This document shows, piece by piece, positions 1-7,064 of a stretch of DNA of 36,158 nt. The stretch is from Bacteroidales bacterium UBA5621 (lineage in GTDB: Bacteria; Bacteroidota; Bacteroidia; Bacteroidales; VadinHA17), in contig DIKJ01000158.1 in the NCBI GenBank assembly GCA_002424525.1, forward strand, positions 33,506 through 69,663, read 5' to 3'. The translations under genes were made by a program, and so were the position numbers. Positions within the stretch are counted from its first letter, which is position 1. Every line of letters begins with the position of its first letter. The notes beneath the pieces were generated by a model. It had not been told where the DNA came from. It saw only the letters and a program-made list of their open reading frames with translations, and made no database searches.

Positions 1-648
1 AGGCACACCAATCACCTCGAGGCCTGTTACAACATAGGCCCGCATACCATTTCCTTTCCCAGGATAAAGGATGCCCTCAGCCTCAACCTCGACAATAAAT
101 ATCAGACGACGGATGATGATTTCAGGAAGCTGGTGGCTATTCTCAGGCTTGCGGTACCTTACACCGGGCTTATCCTTACAGCAAGGGAGGCACCGGAAGT
201 TCGTCGTGAGGTATTGCAATATGGTGTTTCTCAGATAGATGGTGGTACCAAACTGGAACTGGGCTCCTATTCCGATTCAAAGAACGAGGAGCAGAATCTT
301 AACAGGGAACAGTTCAAAATAAGCGACTCCAGATCACTTGCGGAGGTCATAGACGAGCTTCTTTCAAGTGATTATCTTCCATCGTTCTGCACCTCGTGCT
401 ACAGGATGGGGCGGACAGGCGAGCATTTCATGGAATTTTCGGTTCCGGGATTCATAAAGAGATTCTGTACTCCGAATGCCATACTTACGCTCTCAGAGTA
501 TATCTGTGACTACGCTACGGATGAGGTAGCTGAAAAAGGCTGGAAGGTAATCGAGAAAAATCTTCAGAAACTTGATTCCGGGGTCGAGAACCATACCAGG
601 GAAAAGATAGAGAGGATCAGAAGAGGGGAGAGGGATCTTTATTTTTAG
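1..648 (+). CDS. hydG: [FeFe]-hydrogenase maturase HydG (3' part, truncated by window edge)
   Basis: HydG is a radical-SAM tyrosine lyase that makes the CO and CN ligands and the Fe-CO-CN synthon for the H-cluster of [FeFe]-hydrogenase. Frame 1 is open from base 1 without a start, so the N-terminal radical-SAM core lies outside the window; about 215 codons are present. The C-terminal auxiliary-cluster motif is intact as CX2CX22C, with cysteine codons at 388, 397 and 466, within the sequence FCTSCYRMGRTGEHFMEF. The segment YNIGPHTISFPRI near the left edge and SQIDGGTKLELGSY are also typical of HydG. The end (RIRRGERDLYF, then TAG) looks native. The TM1266-like gene follows 64 bp downstream on the same strand. 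hydE is nearby on the opposite strand; hydF and the hydrogenase subunits are not in the window. Confidence 0.95.
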   Translation, partial: RHTNHLEACYNIGPHTISFPRIKDALSLNLDNKYQTTDDDFRKLVAILRLAVPYTGLILTAREAPEVRREVLQYGVSQIDGGTKLELGSYSDSKNEEQNLNREQFKISDSRSLAEVIDELLSSDYLPSFCTSCYRMGRTGEHFMEFSVPGFIKRFCTPNAILTLSEYICDYATDEVAEKGWKVIEKNLQKLDSGVENHTREKIERIRRGERDLYF

Positions 649-712
649 ACCGAAGATGAGAAGCGGAAAGGGGTGAGAGTAAAATGCTTAACAGCAGCAA
701 ACTATATTAGAG

Positions 713-1237
713 ATGATAAAAGTACTGGGAATAAAGATCATCGACCGGATAAAAGAGGCCGGTCTTACACAGGGAATATTGTCAAAGTATTCTTCCGTTA
801 TCACTACCCGCCTGGGATTTCATGAGGTTACAGACAGCCTGTGCAGCCGTGAAGCGTATATCATTCTGCATCTAAGGGACAATCATGCGGAATCTGAAAA
901 GCTTCGGTTGGAGCTTGAGCCGCTTGGAGGCATACTGATCAGGGAGATGGTATTTGAGACTGATTTACCTGATGCCACGGAAACAACGTACAGCGGATCA
1001 ACAGAGGTCATCGGGATCCTCGTTGAGCAAAATCGTGATGTGATCATTTCGGTGCAAAAGATACTGACCTCCTACGGATGTTATATCCGTACCCGACTGG
1101 GAGTCAATGAGATTTTCTTTGGGAGGCAGGCCGGCCTGATAATACTCGAACTGACAGGCGAGCATAGACAGCGTGATTTGCTCGAGTCAGACCTCAGAAA
1201 ACTCAGCGGAGTGCATGTAAGGAAGATGGTGTTTTAG
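713..1237 (+). CDS. Iron-only hydrogenase system regulator-like protein with two tandem TM1266 (ACT-like) domains
   Basis: The 174-residue protein consists of two copies of the small ACT-like domain found in the putative iron-only hydrogenase system regulator family (TM1266 type), which is normally a single domain of about 80 residues. Domain 1 covers roughly residues 2-80 and domain 2 roughly 97-174. They align by VLGIKIIDR / EVIGILVEQ, TTRLGFHEV / RTRLGVNEI, and the identical-style endings LIREMVF / VRKMVF. A short linker (ETDLPDATETTYSGS) joins them. Position just after hydG supports a hydrogenase-linked role, possibly sensing a small ligand, but the biochemical function of the family is not established. 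ATG at 713 begins directly at the first domain strand. No DNA-binding domain is visible, so 'regulator' is a family name rather than a demonstrated activity. Confidence 0.82.
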   Translation: MIKVLGIKIIDRIKEAGLTQGILSKYSSVITTRLGFHEVTDSLCSREAYIILHLRDNHAESEKLRLELEPLGGILIREMVFETDLPDATETTYSGSTEVIGILVEQNRDVIISVQKILTSYGCYIRTRLGVNEIFFGRQAGLIILELTGEHRQRDLLESDLRKLSGVHVRKMVF

Positions 1238-1242
1238 AAACA

Positions 1243-1290
1243 GGTACTGGGTCCTGGGTCCTTGGTCCTTGGTCCTGGGTGCAACCAAGG
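1243..1290. repeat. Degenerate 7-bp tandem repeat (GGTCCTK) with hairpin potential
   Basis: Five head-to-tail heptamers run from 1243 to 1277: GGTACTG, GGTCCTG, GGTCCTT, GGTCCTT, GGTCCTG, with a partial sixth. CCTTGGT at 1267-1273 is complementary to ACCAAGG at 1284-1290, giving a 7-bp hairpin. The tract fills the gap between two convergent genes, 5 bp after the stop of the TM1266-like gene and touching the stop of the M14 peptidase. It could act as a bidirectional terminator, although no T-run follows. Confidence 0.75.
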
Positions 1291-3846
1291 CTATCTACCG
1301 ATAATTTGTCCAAAGAAGACGGCATTCATAAAGATCTTGCTGGTTCCGTACCAGATAGCCCTGAAGTTGGTGTTGTCGTAAATGGAGATTACCCTGTTTC
1401 CATGAACACTGGCAAATGCTGAACCTTTGATCCTTCCGATGTTCTCTTTTGTGCAATAGCCGCTCAGTAACGGATCATCTGAATATTTTACCGGATTACT
1501 GTAGATATCCGCATTGGTTTTTGCGACACTGGTTCCCGACTTGAAGACCGGAAGCCTGTCCCTGGTAAATCCAAAGCAAAGAGGGTGTGTCAGGTCAAGC
1601 CTTGTTTCAAATATGGAACCCGGAATCTGGTGTACCTGCCTGTCAGCCTGACGGTTGGCATAGACTCCCTCTATTCTGTCAGGGGTGAAAGCCGGGACAT
1701 ACACTATTTCGGCGAACTTATTTCTCGATAGCCAGTTATTTCCTCCCTTATAGCCGATAAGAGTGCCTCCCCTCTGATTCCAGGATCTTAAATTGTCTGT
1801 TCCTGAACCGCTTATATCAGGCGACCCGGTAATAATGATCACATTATAGCGGCTCAGGTCTGCTGATCCCAGCCTTGCAGGAGTCATCAGCGTAAGAGGG
1901 ATCCCGAACCTTGTATCAAACATGTGCCATATCTCACCAATATCGGAACTGCTTGTGCCATCTCCGGCGATGATCAATACAGAAGGTTTTTGCAGTACGT
2001 TGAAAGCAGCGCTTCCGATATCTATTCCTTCGGGTGTAAGGCCCGTGCTAATTCCATAAATGGTTATTCTGCAGTCTTTTGCGACAGATTCCAATAAACT
2101 GAAAAGCTGTTCACTGTCAGTTGTCTGGCCACTGGCAGGAATCAGAATGGTTCCCATGGCAAACTCCTTCATCAACGAACCGTCGTTAATGGTGAACTTG
2201 CTTGTTGCCACGCGACACCTGATACCTGCATTTTGCAGGGTATACAATGCCCTGGGAGCCAGATACTCATTCCATTCAAAAAGATAACCATACGTATTTC
2301 TACCGGCCAGAAGCCTGCCCGTTGCCACGGGAGGGCTTGTCAGTTCTGCACCTGTAAGTCCCTGCATCTCTTTTGACCGGGTTATCCCTGTATATTGAAT
2401 ATTGAATGACATCGGCAACACCCATGTTGATACATCATAAAACACGCTGTCGGTGAATTCACTGACCGGTTCAAAAAGACTTCTGATAAAACGATATTCA
2501 GTTTGCCTCAACGGAACCACATAACTGTTGCCGGCCTTGTACAGGACTCCCTCCCTCGTTATGTCCCTGTTGAGCATGAACACCCTGATCCGGTGCTGTA
2601 ACAGGTTGCTGATGAATTCCGATACTCTGGAATTATCATCAGGCTCAGTGAATATGTACGCTTTAACAGGATGTTTATCAGCAAGGATAAGTGCATCCCT
2701 GTAGAAGTTTCTCTGGCTTTCCAGGAGCTTATCCTTCATTTCAAGCCCTGCCTGCAGTGATGAGAGCGATACAGTGAACTGGTTCCTTATCGCGAAGGGG
2801 AACGACAGCATTCCGCCCGGGGTTTCCCTCAGATGTCCCCTTACACCAGCCTGTTCAAAGAGGATCCCGACCGAACCATGAATGTCGGGATATGAGGAAC
2901 CTTTGCCGACATAGAAATCATCATAGCCCTCTTCAGTATAGTAAAGGCTGCCGATCGCATTGAGGTACTTCTCGTGATATTTTCCAATCCCTGCCGTAAG
3001 ATCCTGATTATCCGGAGGTGTAAGAGGGTTATTGCGGCTCTGGACACCCGGCTGGAAGAAGAATGTAGTGTTTGCTCCCATTTCGTGGTGGTCGGTATTG
3101 ATATTAGGCTTCCAACGGTGGAATGCTGCCACACGGCCTACCGATTCAGGGTGCTGAAGCATTATATAATCGCGGTTAAGATCAAACCAGTAGTGGTTTG
3201 TTCTTCCCCCCGGCCAGTACTCACTGAACTCCCATGATAAGGGATCGGGGTTGTCATTAAGGCTTTTTGTGAAGTTCACCCATGAAGAATGGCGTTGCAT
3301 CCCGTCGGGGTTGAGTGAGGGATCAATAAGGATGACTGTATTCTTCAGAAGTTCGTCAATCTCCTTTCCTTCTCCGGCAACAAGATGATAAGCTGTCAGG
3401 ACAGATGCGTTCGGGGCACTGGATTCGTTGCCGTGGACACCGTAACCCAGCTTGATGAAAACAGGCATTCCTGCTATATCGATGCTTCCCGACACCGAAG
3501 GATCACAGAGCTGAAGATGCTGTTCGCGCAGTCTCTCAAGGTTCCTTATATTCTCCGGTGAACTGATAATAAGGTTTCCGAGTGCCCTCTTTTCGTGGCT
3601 TCTGCCATACTCCTCCCAGATAGCCCTCTCAGATACTTCAGCCAGTTTCAGCATGTAGAAAATGAGCTTGTCGTGGGTCAGATGCCATTCTCCGATACCA
3701 TGTCCGGCAAACCGGTCAGGAGCCGGAATTGCAGGGTTATACCTCACCCCTTCAGGGAGGTAATAATCCAAACCTGCCTGTGGCTTAACAACTATAACAG
3801 TAAAAAGCATCAGTAACGACAATGTTATCCTTTTCATATTGGTCAT
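1291..3846 (-). CDS. Secreted M14-family zinc carboxypeptidase-like protein
   Basis: This 851-residue protein begins with a signal peptide (basic MKR, then a hydrophobic core to about residue 20), so it is probably periplasmic or exported. The M14 metallopeptidase domain covers about residues 45-370. The zinc motif HXXE is HGNE at 138-141, a second histidine is in DHHEMG (252-257), and the probable catalytic glutamate is E331 in ILFEQAGVRG. The substrate-binding part has NPDGMQRH and LNRDY. Residues about 400-851 form a long C-terminal region without a catalytic motif I recognise; it has GXG-rich segments resembling a glutamine-amidotransferase-like fold, as in other large Bacteroidetes M14 proteins. 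It likely trims peptides or peptidoglycan stem peptides. An alternative start is the Met at residue 4. It lies downstream of hydE on the same strand, separated by a repeat tract. Confidence 0.87.
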   Translation of the reverse strand: MTNMKRITLSLLMLFTVIVVKPQAGLDYYLPEGVRYNPAIPAPDRFAGHGIGEWHLTHDKLIFYMLKLAEVSERAIWEEYGRSHEKRALGNLIISSPENIRNLERLREQHLQLCDPSVSGSIDIAGMPVFIKLGYGVHGNESSAPNASVLTAYHLVAGEGKEIDELLKNTVILIDPSLNPDGMQRHSSWVNFTKSLNDNPDPLSWEFSEYWPGGRTNHYWFDLNRDYIMLQHPESVGRVAAFHRWKPNINTDHHEMGANTTFFFQPGVQSRNNPLTPPDNQDLTAGIGKYHEKYLNAIGSLYYTEEGYDDFYVGKGSSYPDIHGSVGILFEQAGVRGHLRETPGGMLSFPFAIRNQFTVSLSSLQAGLEMKDKLLESQRNFYRDALILADKHPVKAYIFTEPDDNSRVSEFISNLLQHRIRVFMLNRDITREGVLYKAGNSYVVPLRQTEYRFIRSLFEPVSEFTDSVFYDVSTWVLPMSFNIQYTGITRSKEMQGLTGAELTSPPVATGRLLAGRNTYGYLFEWNEYLAPRALYTLQNAGIRCRVATSKFTINDGSLMKEFAMGTILIPASGQTTDSEQLFSLLESVAKDCRITIYGISTGLTPEGIDIGSAAFNVLQKPSVLIIAGDGTSSSDIGEIWHMFDTRFGIPLTLMTPARLGSADLSRYNVIIITGSPDISGSGTDNLRSWNQRGGTLIGYKGGNNWLSRNKFAEIVYVPAFTPDRIEGVYANRQADRQVHQIPGSIFETRLDLTHPLCFGFTRDRLPVFKSGTSVAKTNADIYSNPVKYSDDPLLSGYCTKENIGRIKGSAFASVHGNRVISIYDNTNFRAIWYGTSKIFMNAVFFGQIIGR

Positions 3847-3884
3847 TGAATTATTAATTGATTATATGTAAGCTTATTAATCTC

Positions 3885-3977
3885 CCCTCTCTACGCTTTA
3901 CGCTCTCCTCTCTACGCTCTCCTCTCTACGCTCTCCTCTCTACGCTCTCCTCTCTACGCTCTCCTCTCTACGCTCCC
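3885..3977. repeat. Tandem 14-bp (2 x 7-bp) repeat overlapping the hydE stop codon
   Basis: The core unit TACGCTCTCCTCTC occurs in tandem, with TACG starting at 3892, 3899, 3913, 3927, 3941, 3955 and 3969. The first spacing is 7 bp and the rest are 14 bp, so the array is built from two heptamers, TACGCTC and TCCTCTC. It fills most of the gap between hydE and the M14 gene. The last copy contains CTA at 3968-3970, which is the TAG stop of hydE on the minus strand. Near-perfect copies suggest recent expansion or ongoing slippage. Confidence 0.92.
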
Positions 3978-5056
3978 CGCTTCCTCCTCTCAAAATGTCC
4001 TGAGTCTCCCCATTCCCCGTAAACAACTTCGTTGTCAGCCAGGCTTACCCTTGCCTCAAGACAGCTCTTGCAATCCTCAGCAGAATCGTCAGTACAGGGT
4101 TTGTTTTCATACAACTTATAGCTGTCGCGGTATTTACCCGGCGTTATATTGGGCATGAGTATGTTTGCACCGATTCTCACGGCTTTTTCCCTTCCGATGG
4201 GATCGATTGCCTGAAGTGCCGTTGCGGCAACTATATTGATGTCCTTCATCATAATCCTCAGGACGGCAATCATTTTCAGTGTCAGGCTGAATCTCTCATT
4301 TAGGGGCAAAAGCTGGTCAGCCTGAGCAAATAATGGTGTATCAGCATGTTCGAGATACGGGCCCATGCCGCACATATCAACATCAAACTCCTGCATGAAG
4401 AGCAGGTCACCGGCCAGATCGCTGAGAGTCTGGAACGGCAAACCTATCATGACACCTGTACCGGTCTGGTAACCAATATCCTGCAGGCTTTTCAAACAGG
4501 CAAGTCTTCTGTCGAAATCATGTTTTTTGTTATTGGGATGGATCTTGCTGTAAAGATCCCTGTTGGTTGTCTCGACGCGAAGGAGGTATCTGTGGGCCCC
4601 TGCCTCATACCATCTTTTATATACCTCATGTTTCTGTTCCCCTACAGATAATGTGATGCCCAGCTCTCCTCCGGACAGCTCTTTGATCCTGTGCAGGAGG
4701 TTTTCGATACGGTCCGTGACAGAATTGCTTTCCAGCTCACCTGACTGGAGGGCTATTGATCCGTACCGGTTCTCCCAGGCGAATCTTGCCGCAGCAAGAA
4801 TCTCGTCGTCCGACAGAGAATAACGTTTGAGGTTCCTGTTTCCTTTTCTGATACCGCAGTAGAGGCAATCTTTTCCGCATACGTTGGAAAACTCTATAAG
4901 TCCCCTGAACCAGACTTTTTTCCCGATATACTGCTCCTTTACCTCAGCAGATCGCCTGAAGAGCATAGTTCTCTCTTCACCTTCCGCTGCAAGCAATCTG
5001 ATAAGATTGTCTTTAGAAAAGTCCTCTTTCTCCAGTATCTCCTTTACAGTCATCAT
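3968..5056 (-). CDS. hydE: [FeFe]-hydrogenase maturase HydE
   Basis: HydE is a radical-SAM enzyme needed with HydF and HydG to build the 2Fe subcluster of [FeFe]-hydrogenase. The 362-residue product has the normal length. The SAM-cluster motif CX3CX2C is CGKDCLYC, with cysteines at 60, 64 and 67. A second, non-essential cluster motif near the C-terminus is CX7CX2C (CTDDSAEDCKSC), as in Thermotoga HydE. Other family segments are RGLIEFSNVC, LQSGE and NIMPNITPG-like ILMPNITPGKYRDSYKLYENKPC (split here over the C-terminal third). The final residues RRKRGA and the TAG stop are encoded within the 14-bp repeat. Start: two adjacent Met codons at 5056 and 5053. It is convergent with hydG rather than in an operon with it. 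Confidence 0.95.
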   Translation of the reverse strand: MMTVKEILEKEDFSKDNLIRLLAAEGEERTMLFRRSAEVKEQYIGKKVWFRGLIEFSNVCGKDCLYCGIRKGNRNLKRYSLSDDEILAAARFAWENRYGSIALQSGELESNSVTDRIENLLHRIKELSGGELGITLSVGEQKHEVYKRWYEAGAHRYLLRVETTNRDLYSKIHPNNKKHDFDRRLACLKSLQDIGYQTGTGVMIGLPFQTLSDLAGDLLFMQEFDVDMCGMGPYLEHADTPLFAQADQLLPLNERFSLTLKMIAVLRIMMKDINIVAATALQAIDPIGREKAVRIGANILMPNITPGKYRDSYKLYENKPCTDDSAEDCKSCLEARVSLADNEVVYGEWGDSGHFERRKRGA

Positions 5057-5116
5057 ATCGTTATAATCAATTCTTTAACAGATAGTTATCTGAATCATAT
5101 TGCTCAAGGCCAGGCT

Positions 5117-5199
5117 GAAGGTCTTGCAGGTCTTGCGGGTCTTGCAGGTCTTGAAGGTCTTGCAGGTCTTGCAGGTCTTGCAGGTCTTGCAAGTCGTGC
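5117..5199. repeat. 9-bp tandem repeat (GGTCTTGCA) upstream of hydE
   Basis: About nine head-to-tail units of GGTCTTGCA, with single-base variants (GGTCTTGCG, GGTCTTGAA, AGTCGTGCA), lie between hydE (starting at 5056) and the C69 peptidase (ending at 5260). Because 9 is a multiple of 3 and the unit has no stop, open frames run through it on both strands, reading as LQD, CKT or VLQ repeats. These are by-products of the repeat and not convincing genes. The remaining gap (5200-5259) is pyrimidine-rich and shows no other clear element. Confidence 0.92.
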
Positions 5200-5259
5200 A
5201 TTCCGTTGCATGGAACTTCGTCGCGTTGCTCCTTGTCTCCCTTTCTCCCCCTCTTTCTT

Positions 5260-6879
5260 CTAAAATCCCCTTCCAAACATACCCCACAGTGTTACTTTCA
5301 ACTCTTCCCACCGTCTCATAGCTGAGTATGCAAAGTCGCTGGTATATTGTGTCAGGTACTCCCTGGCCTCTTCATTCTTTCCCTGGCTGACCAGTTCCAC
5401 CACCCTCTTTTCCACCGCAGGCATTTCCTCAAAGGCTTTCTTTTCGAGACCGGCAACGGCAGGCTCGATCAATGGCCTGCTTCTCGACCAGTTTACTGTG
5501 GCCAGCCTGTTGGTTTCCCTGAACGACCATAATGCAGCATCCTGCCGGTACCTGTGCTGGCCGCAGATGCTGAATGACTGCGGGAGCCTCAGCACTCCGG
5601 AAAAAACTGGTATGCGGGGGCTCTGGCCCGGGTTATCAAATGAGAACCATGCAACGGCTCCAACTTCATCGGGCAGCCAGCTCCTGCACTGGATCACATG
5701 AGAATAGGAGCACCCGGCTATTGCAATGGTCCTCTGCCGTTCAATAACACCTGGCTCTAACTCATTCAACAGTGTTCTGAGATCATTGTTCATCCAGTTG
5801 CTGACAACCGGAGAAACGACCTTCTCCTCAATCTCGTTGCCGCTTTCATCTTTCCTTTTAACAGTCACCAGCAGATTTCTTGTCATGTCCCAGGGTGTCC
5901 CTTCGTAGGTCTCGCGAAAGAATTTCATCACATCGGTTACCGAAAGCTTTTTTTCGGGCTTTACGGAGAATGGGAGCTCATCGTCATCTATCGAAAGGTT
6001 CAGGGAGGGAGCCAGAGAGCTGAGCACATAGAATTCACGGATCGCAAAAGGCTTTCTGTCGCCCAGAATTTTCCAGAACTTAAGCGGTTCTTTACCGTCC
6101 CAGTATCCGAGTTTCCTGGCAACTTTCTGCAAATCGGTGCTGTAAATGAAATAATCGGGATTGTTAAAATCGATTACGGATATGCGCGGGATATTTGCCG
6201 CGACACCGGCATGATCGTCGGGAATCCTCTGGGCGCACCAGATTGCTGAGGGTTTTCCCTTGCCTGAACCGGCAATCTCCATCTGCCAGACCTCCATTGG
6301 GTCAGCAATTGTAATACACTCAGCAAGATCGGCATACCCGTATTCTTCAGCAAGCCGGCCTATCAGCCTTATTGCCTCTCTCGCGGTTCTGCACCTCTGA
6401 AGAGCGATTTTCTGAAGCTCTTCAATGAGAAACATGCCCTCTTCATTTACAAGCTCCTCCCGGCCATAAATTGTTGTTTCGCCGATAGCAAGCTGTTTTT
6501 CGTTCAGACAAGGATAAGCCGTGTTCAGGTAAGCGTACGTCTCCCCGGCTTCAGGTATCTCTCCTTTTTTTGTGACCCTGCCCATGTCCCAGGCCTCTTC
6601 TGTATGGAGCATTCCTGCATAGACAGGATGCATTGCCCCTTTTTCATGCCTTGTCCGGGGGAATATTTCCAGCCATGTCCTGTAGTTTCCGTCGCAGGTG
6701 TGGGAGGTGATAACCGAACCATCGGTGGTGGCAAGTCGCCCAACCATTATGGTGGTACAATTCTCGTCGTATTCATGAGCAGTGCTCCTGCCATTCAACT
6801 GAGAAAAAGCGGTCAGTGAAAATGCCGCCAGATAAACAACAAGGAAAAGGAACGGATAAAGTTTATTCATAGATGGCAT
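5260..6879 (-). CDS. Secreted C69-family dipeptidase (PepD-like Ntn-hydrolase)
   Basis: This 539-residue protein has a signal peptide with a hydrophobic core at residues 8-25 ending in SLTAFSQ. It is followed by ENCTTIMVGRLATTDGSV, where C41 is the expected N-terminal nucleophile of family C69 after processing. Further family segments are SHTCDGNYRTW, YAYLNTAYPCLNEKQLAIGE and FNNPDYFIYSTDL. Members remove N-terminal dipeptides or amino acids from peptides; here the enzyme is probably periplasmic or outer-membrane associated. Length fits the family (about 500-550). Met at residue 4 is an equally possible start. A Bacteroidetes -7 box lies 32 bp upstream. Its neighbours are hydE downstream and the amino-acid oxidation operon, divergently placed. 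Confidence 0.9.
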   Translation of the reverse strand: MPSMNKLYPFLFLVVYLAAFSLTAFSQLNGRSTAHEYDENCTTIMVGRLATTDGSVITSHTCDGNYRTWLEIFPRTRHEKGAMHPVYAGMLHTEEAWDMGRVTKKGEIPEAGETYAYLNTAYPCLNEKQLAIGETTIYGREELVNEEGMFLIEELQKIALQRCRTAREAIRLIGRLAEEYGYADLAECITIADPMEVWQMEIAGSGKGKPSAIWCAQRIPDDHAGVAANIPRISVIDFNNPDYFIYSTDLQKVARKLGYWDGKEPLKFWKILGDRKPFAIREFYVLSSLAPSLNLSIDDDELPFSVKPEKKLSVTDVMKFFRETYEGTPWDMTRNLLVTVKRKDESGNEIEEKVVSPVVSNWMNNDLRTLLNELEPGVIERQRTIAIAGCSYSHVIQCRSWLPDEVGAVAWFSFDNPGQSPRIPVFSGVLRLPQSFSICGQHRYRQDAALWSFRETNRLATVNWSRSRPLIEPAVAGLEKKAFEEMPAVEKRVVELVSQGKNEEAREYLTQYTSDFAYSAMRRWEELKVTLWGMFGRGF

Positions 6880-6911
6880 ACTTGTGCAATTAAAATCAAA
6901 TAACAGATCTC

Positions 6912-6919
6912 CAAAAATA
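6912..6919 (-). promoter_or_regulatory. Putative -7 box of the C69 dipeptidase gene
   Basis: The minus strand reads TATTTTTG, matching the Bacteroidetes primary-sigma -7 consensus TAnnTTTG, 32 bp before the 6879 start. I see no TTTG at the expected -33 position, so this is only half a promoter. A 9-bp inverted repeat, ATAACAGAT at 6900-6908 and ATCTGTTAT at 6957-6965, flanks the box. Confidence 0.4.
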
Positions 6920-7064
6920 ACTTTTTTTCCATTCTGCTTCTCATTTATTCTTTCGTATCTGTTATCATGATCTCTCAGCTGTTTTGTACAGTTTATTTTT
7001 ATTATATTGCCCGTCCTAAATGCAATAAGATCGTCTTGACAAGGTGTTTCTTTAAGTCCCGATC

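Noticed and set aside
671..712. Eight-codon frame starting at an ATG near 694 before the TM1266-like gene
   Set aside because: Too short and featureless to support as a leader peptide.
3885..5199. Possible CRISPR arrays
   Set aside because: Repeats are head-to-tail without unique spacers and there are no cas genes.
5067..5321. Open frames on both strands rich in LQD, CKT or VLQ repeats
   Set aside because: They arise from the 9-bp stop-free tandem repeat; no family resemblance and composition follows the repeat.
7036..7041. TTGACA as a sigma70-type -35 box for the ADP-forming synthetase
   Set aside because: No -10 partner before the ATG at 7065, and Bacteroidetes promoters do not use this consensus.
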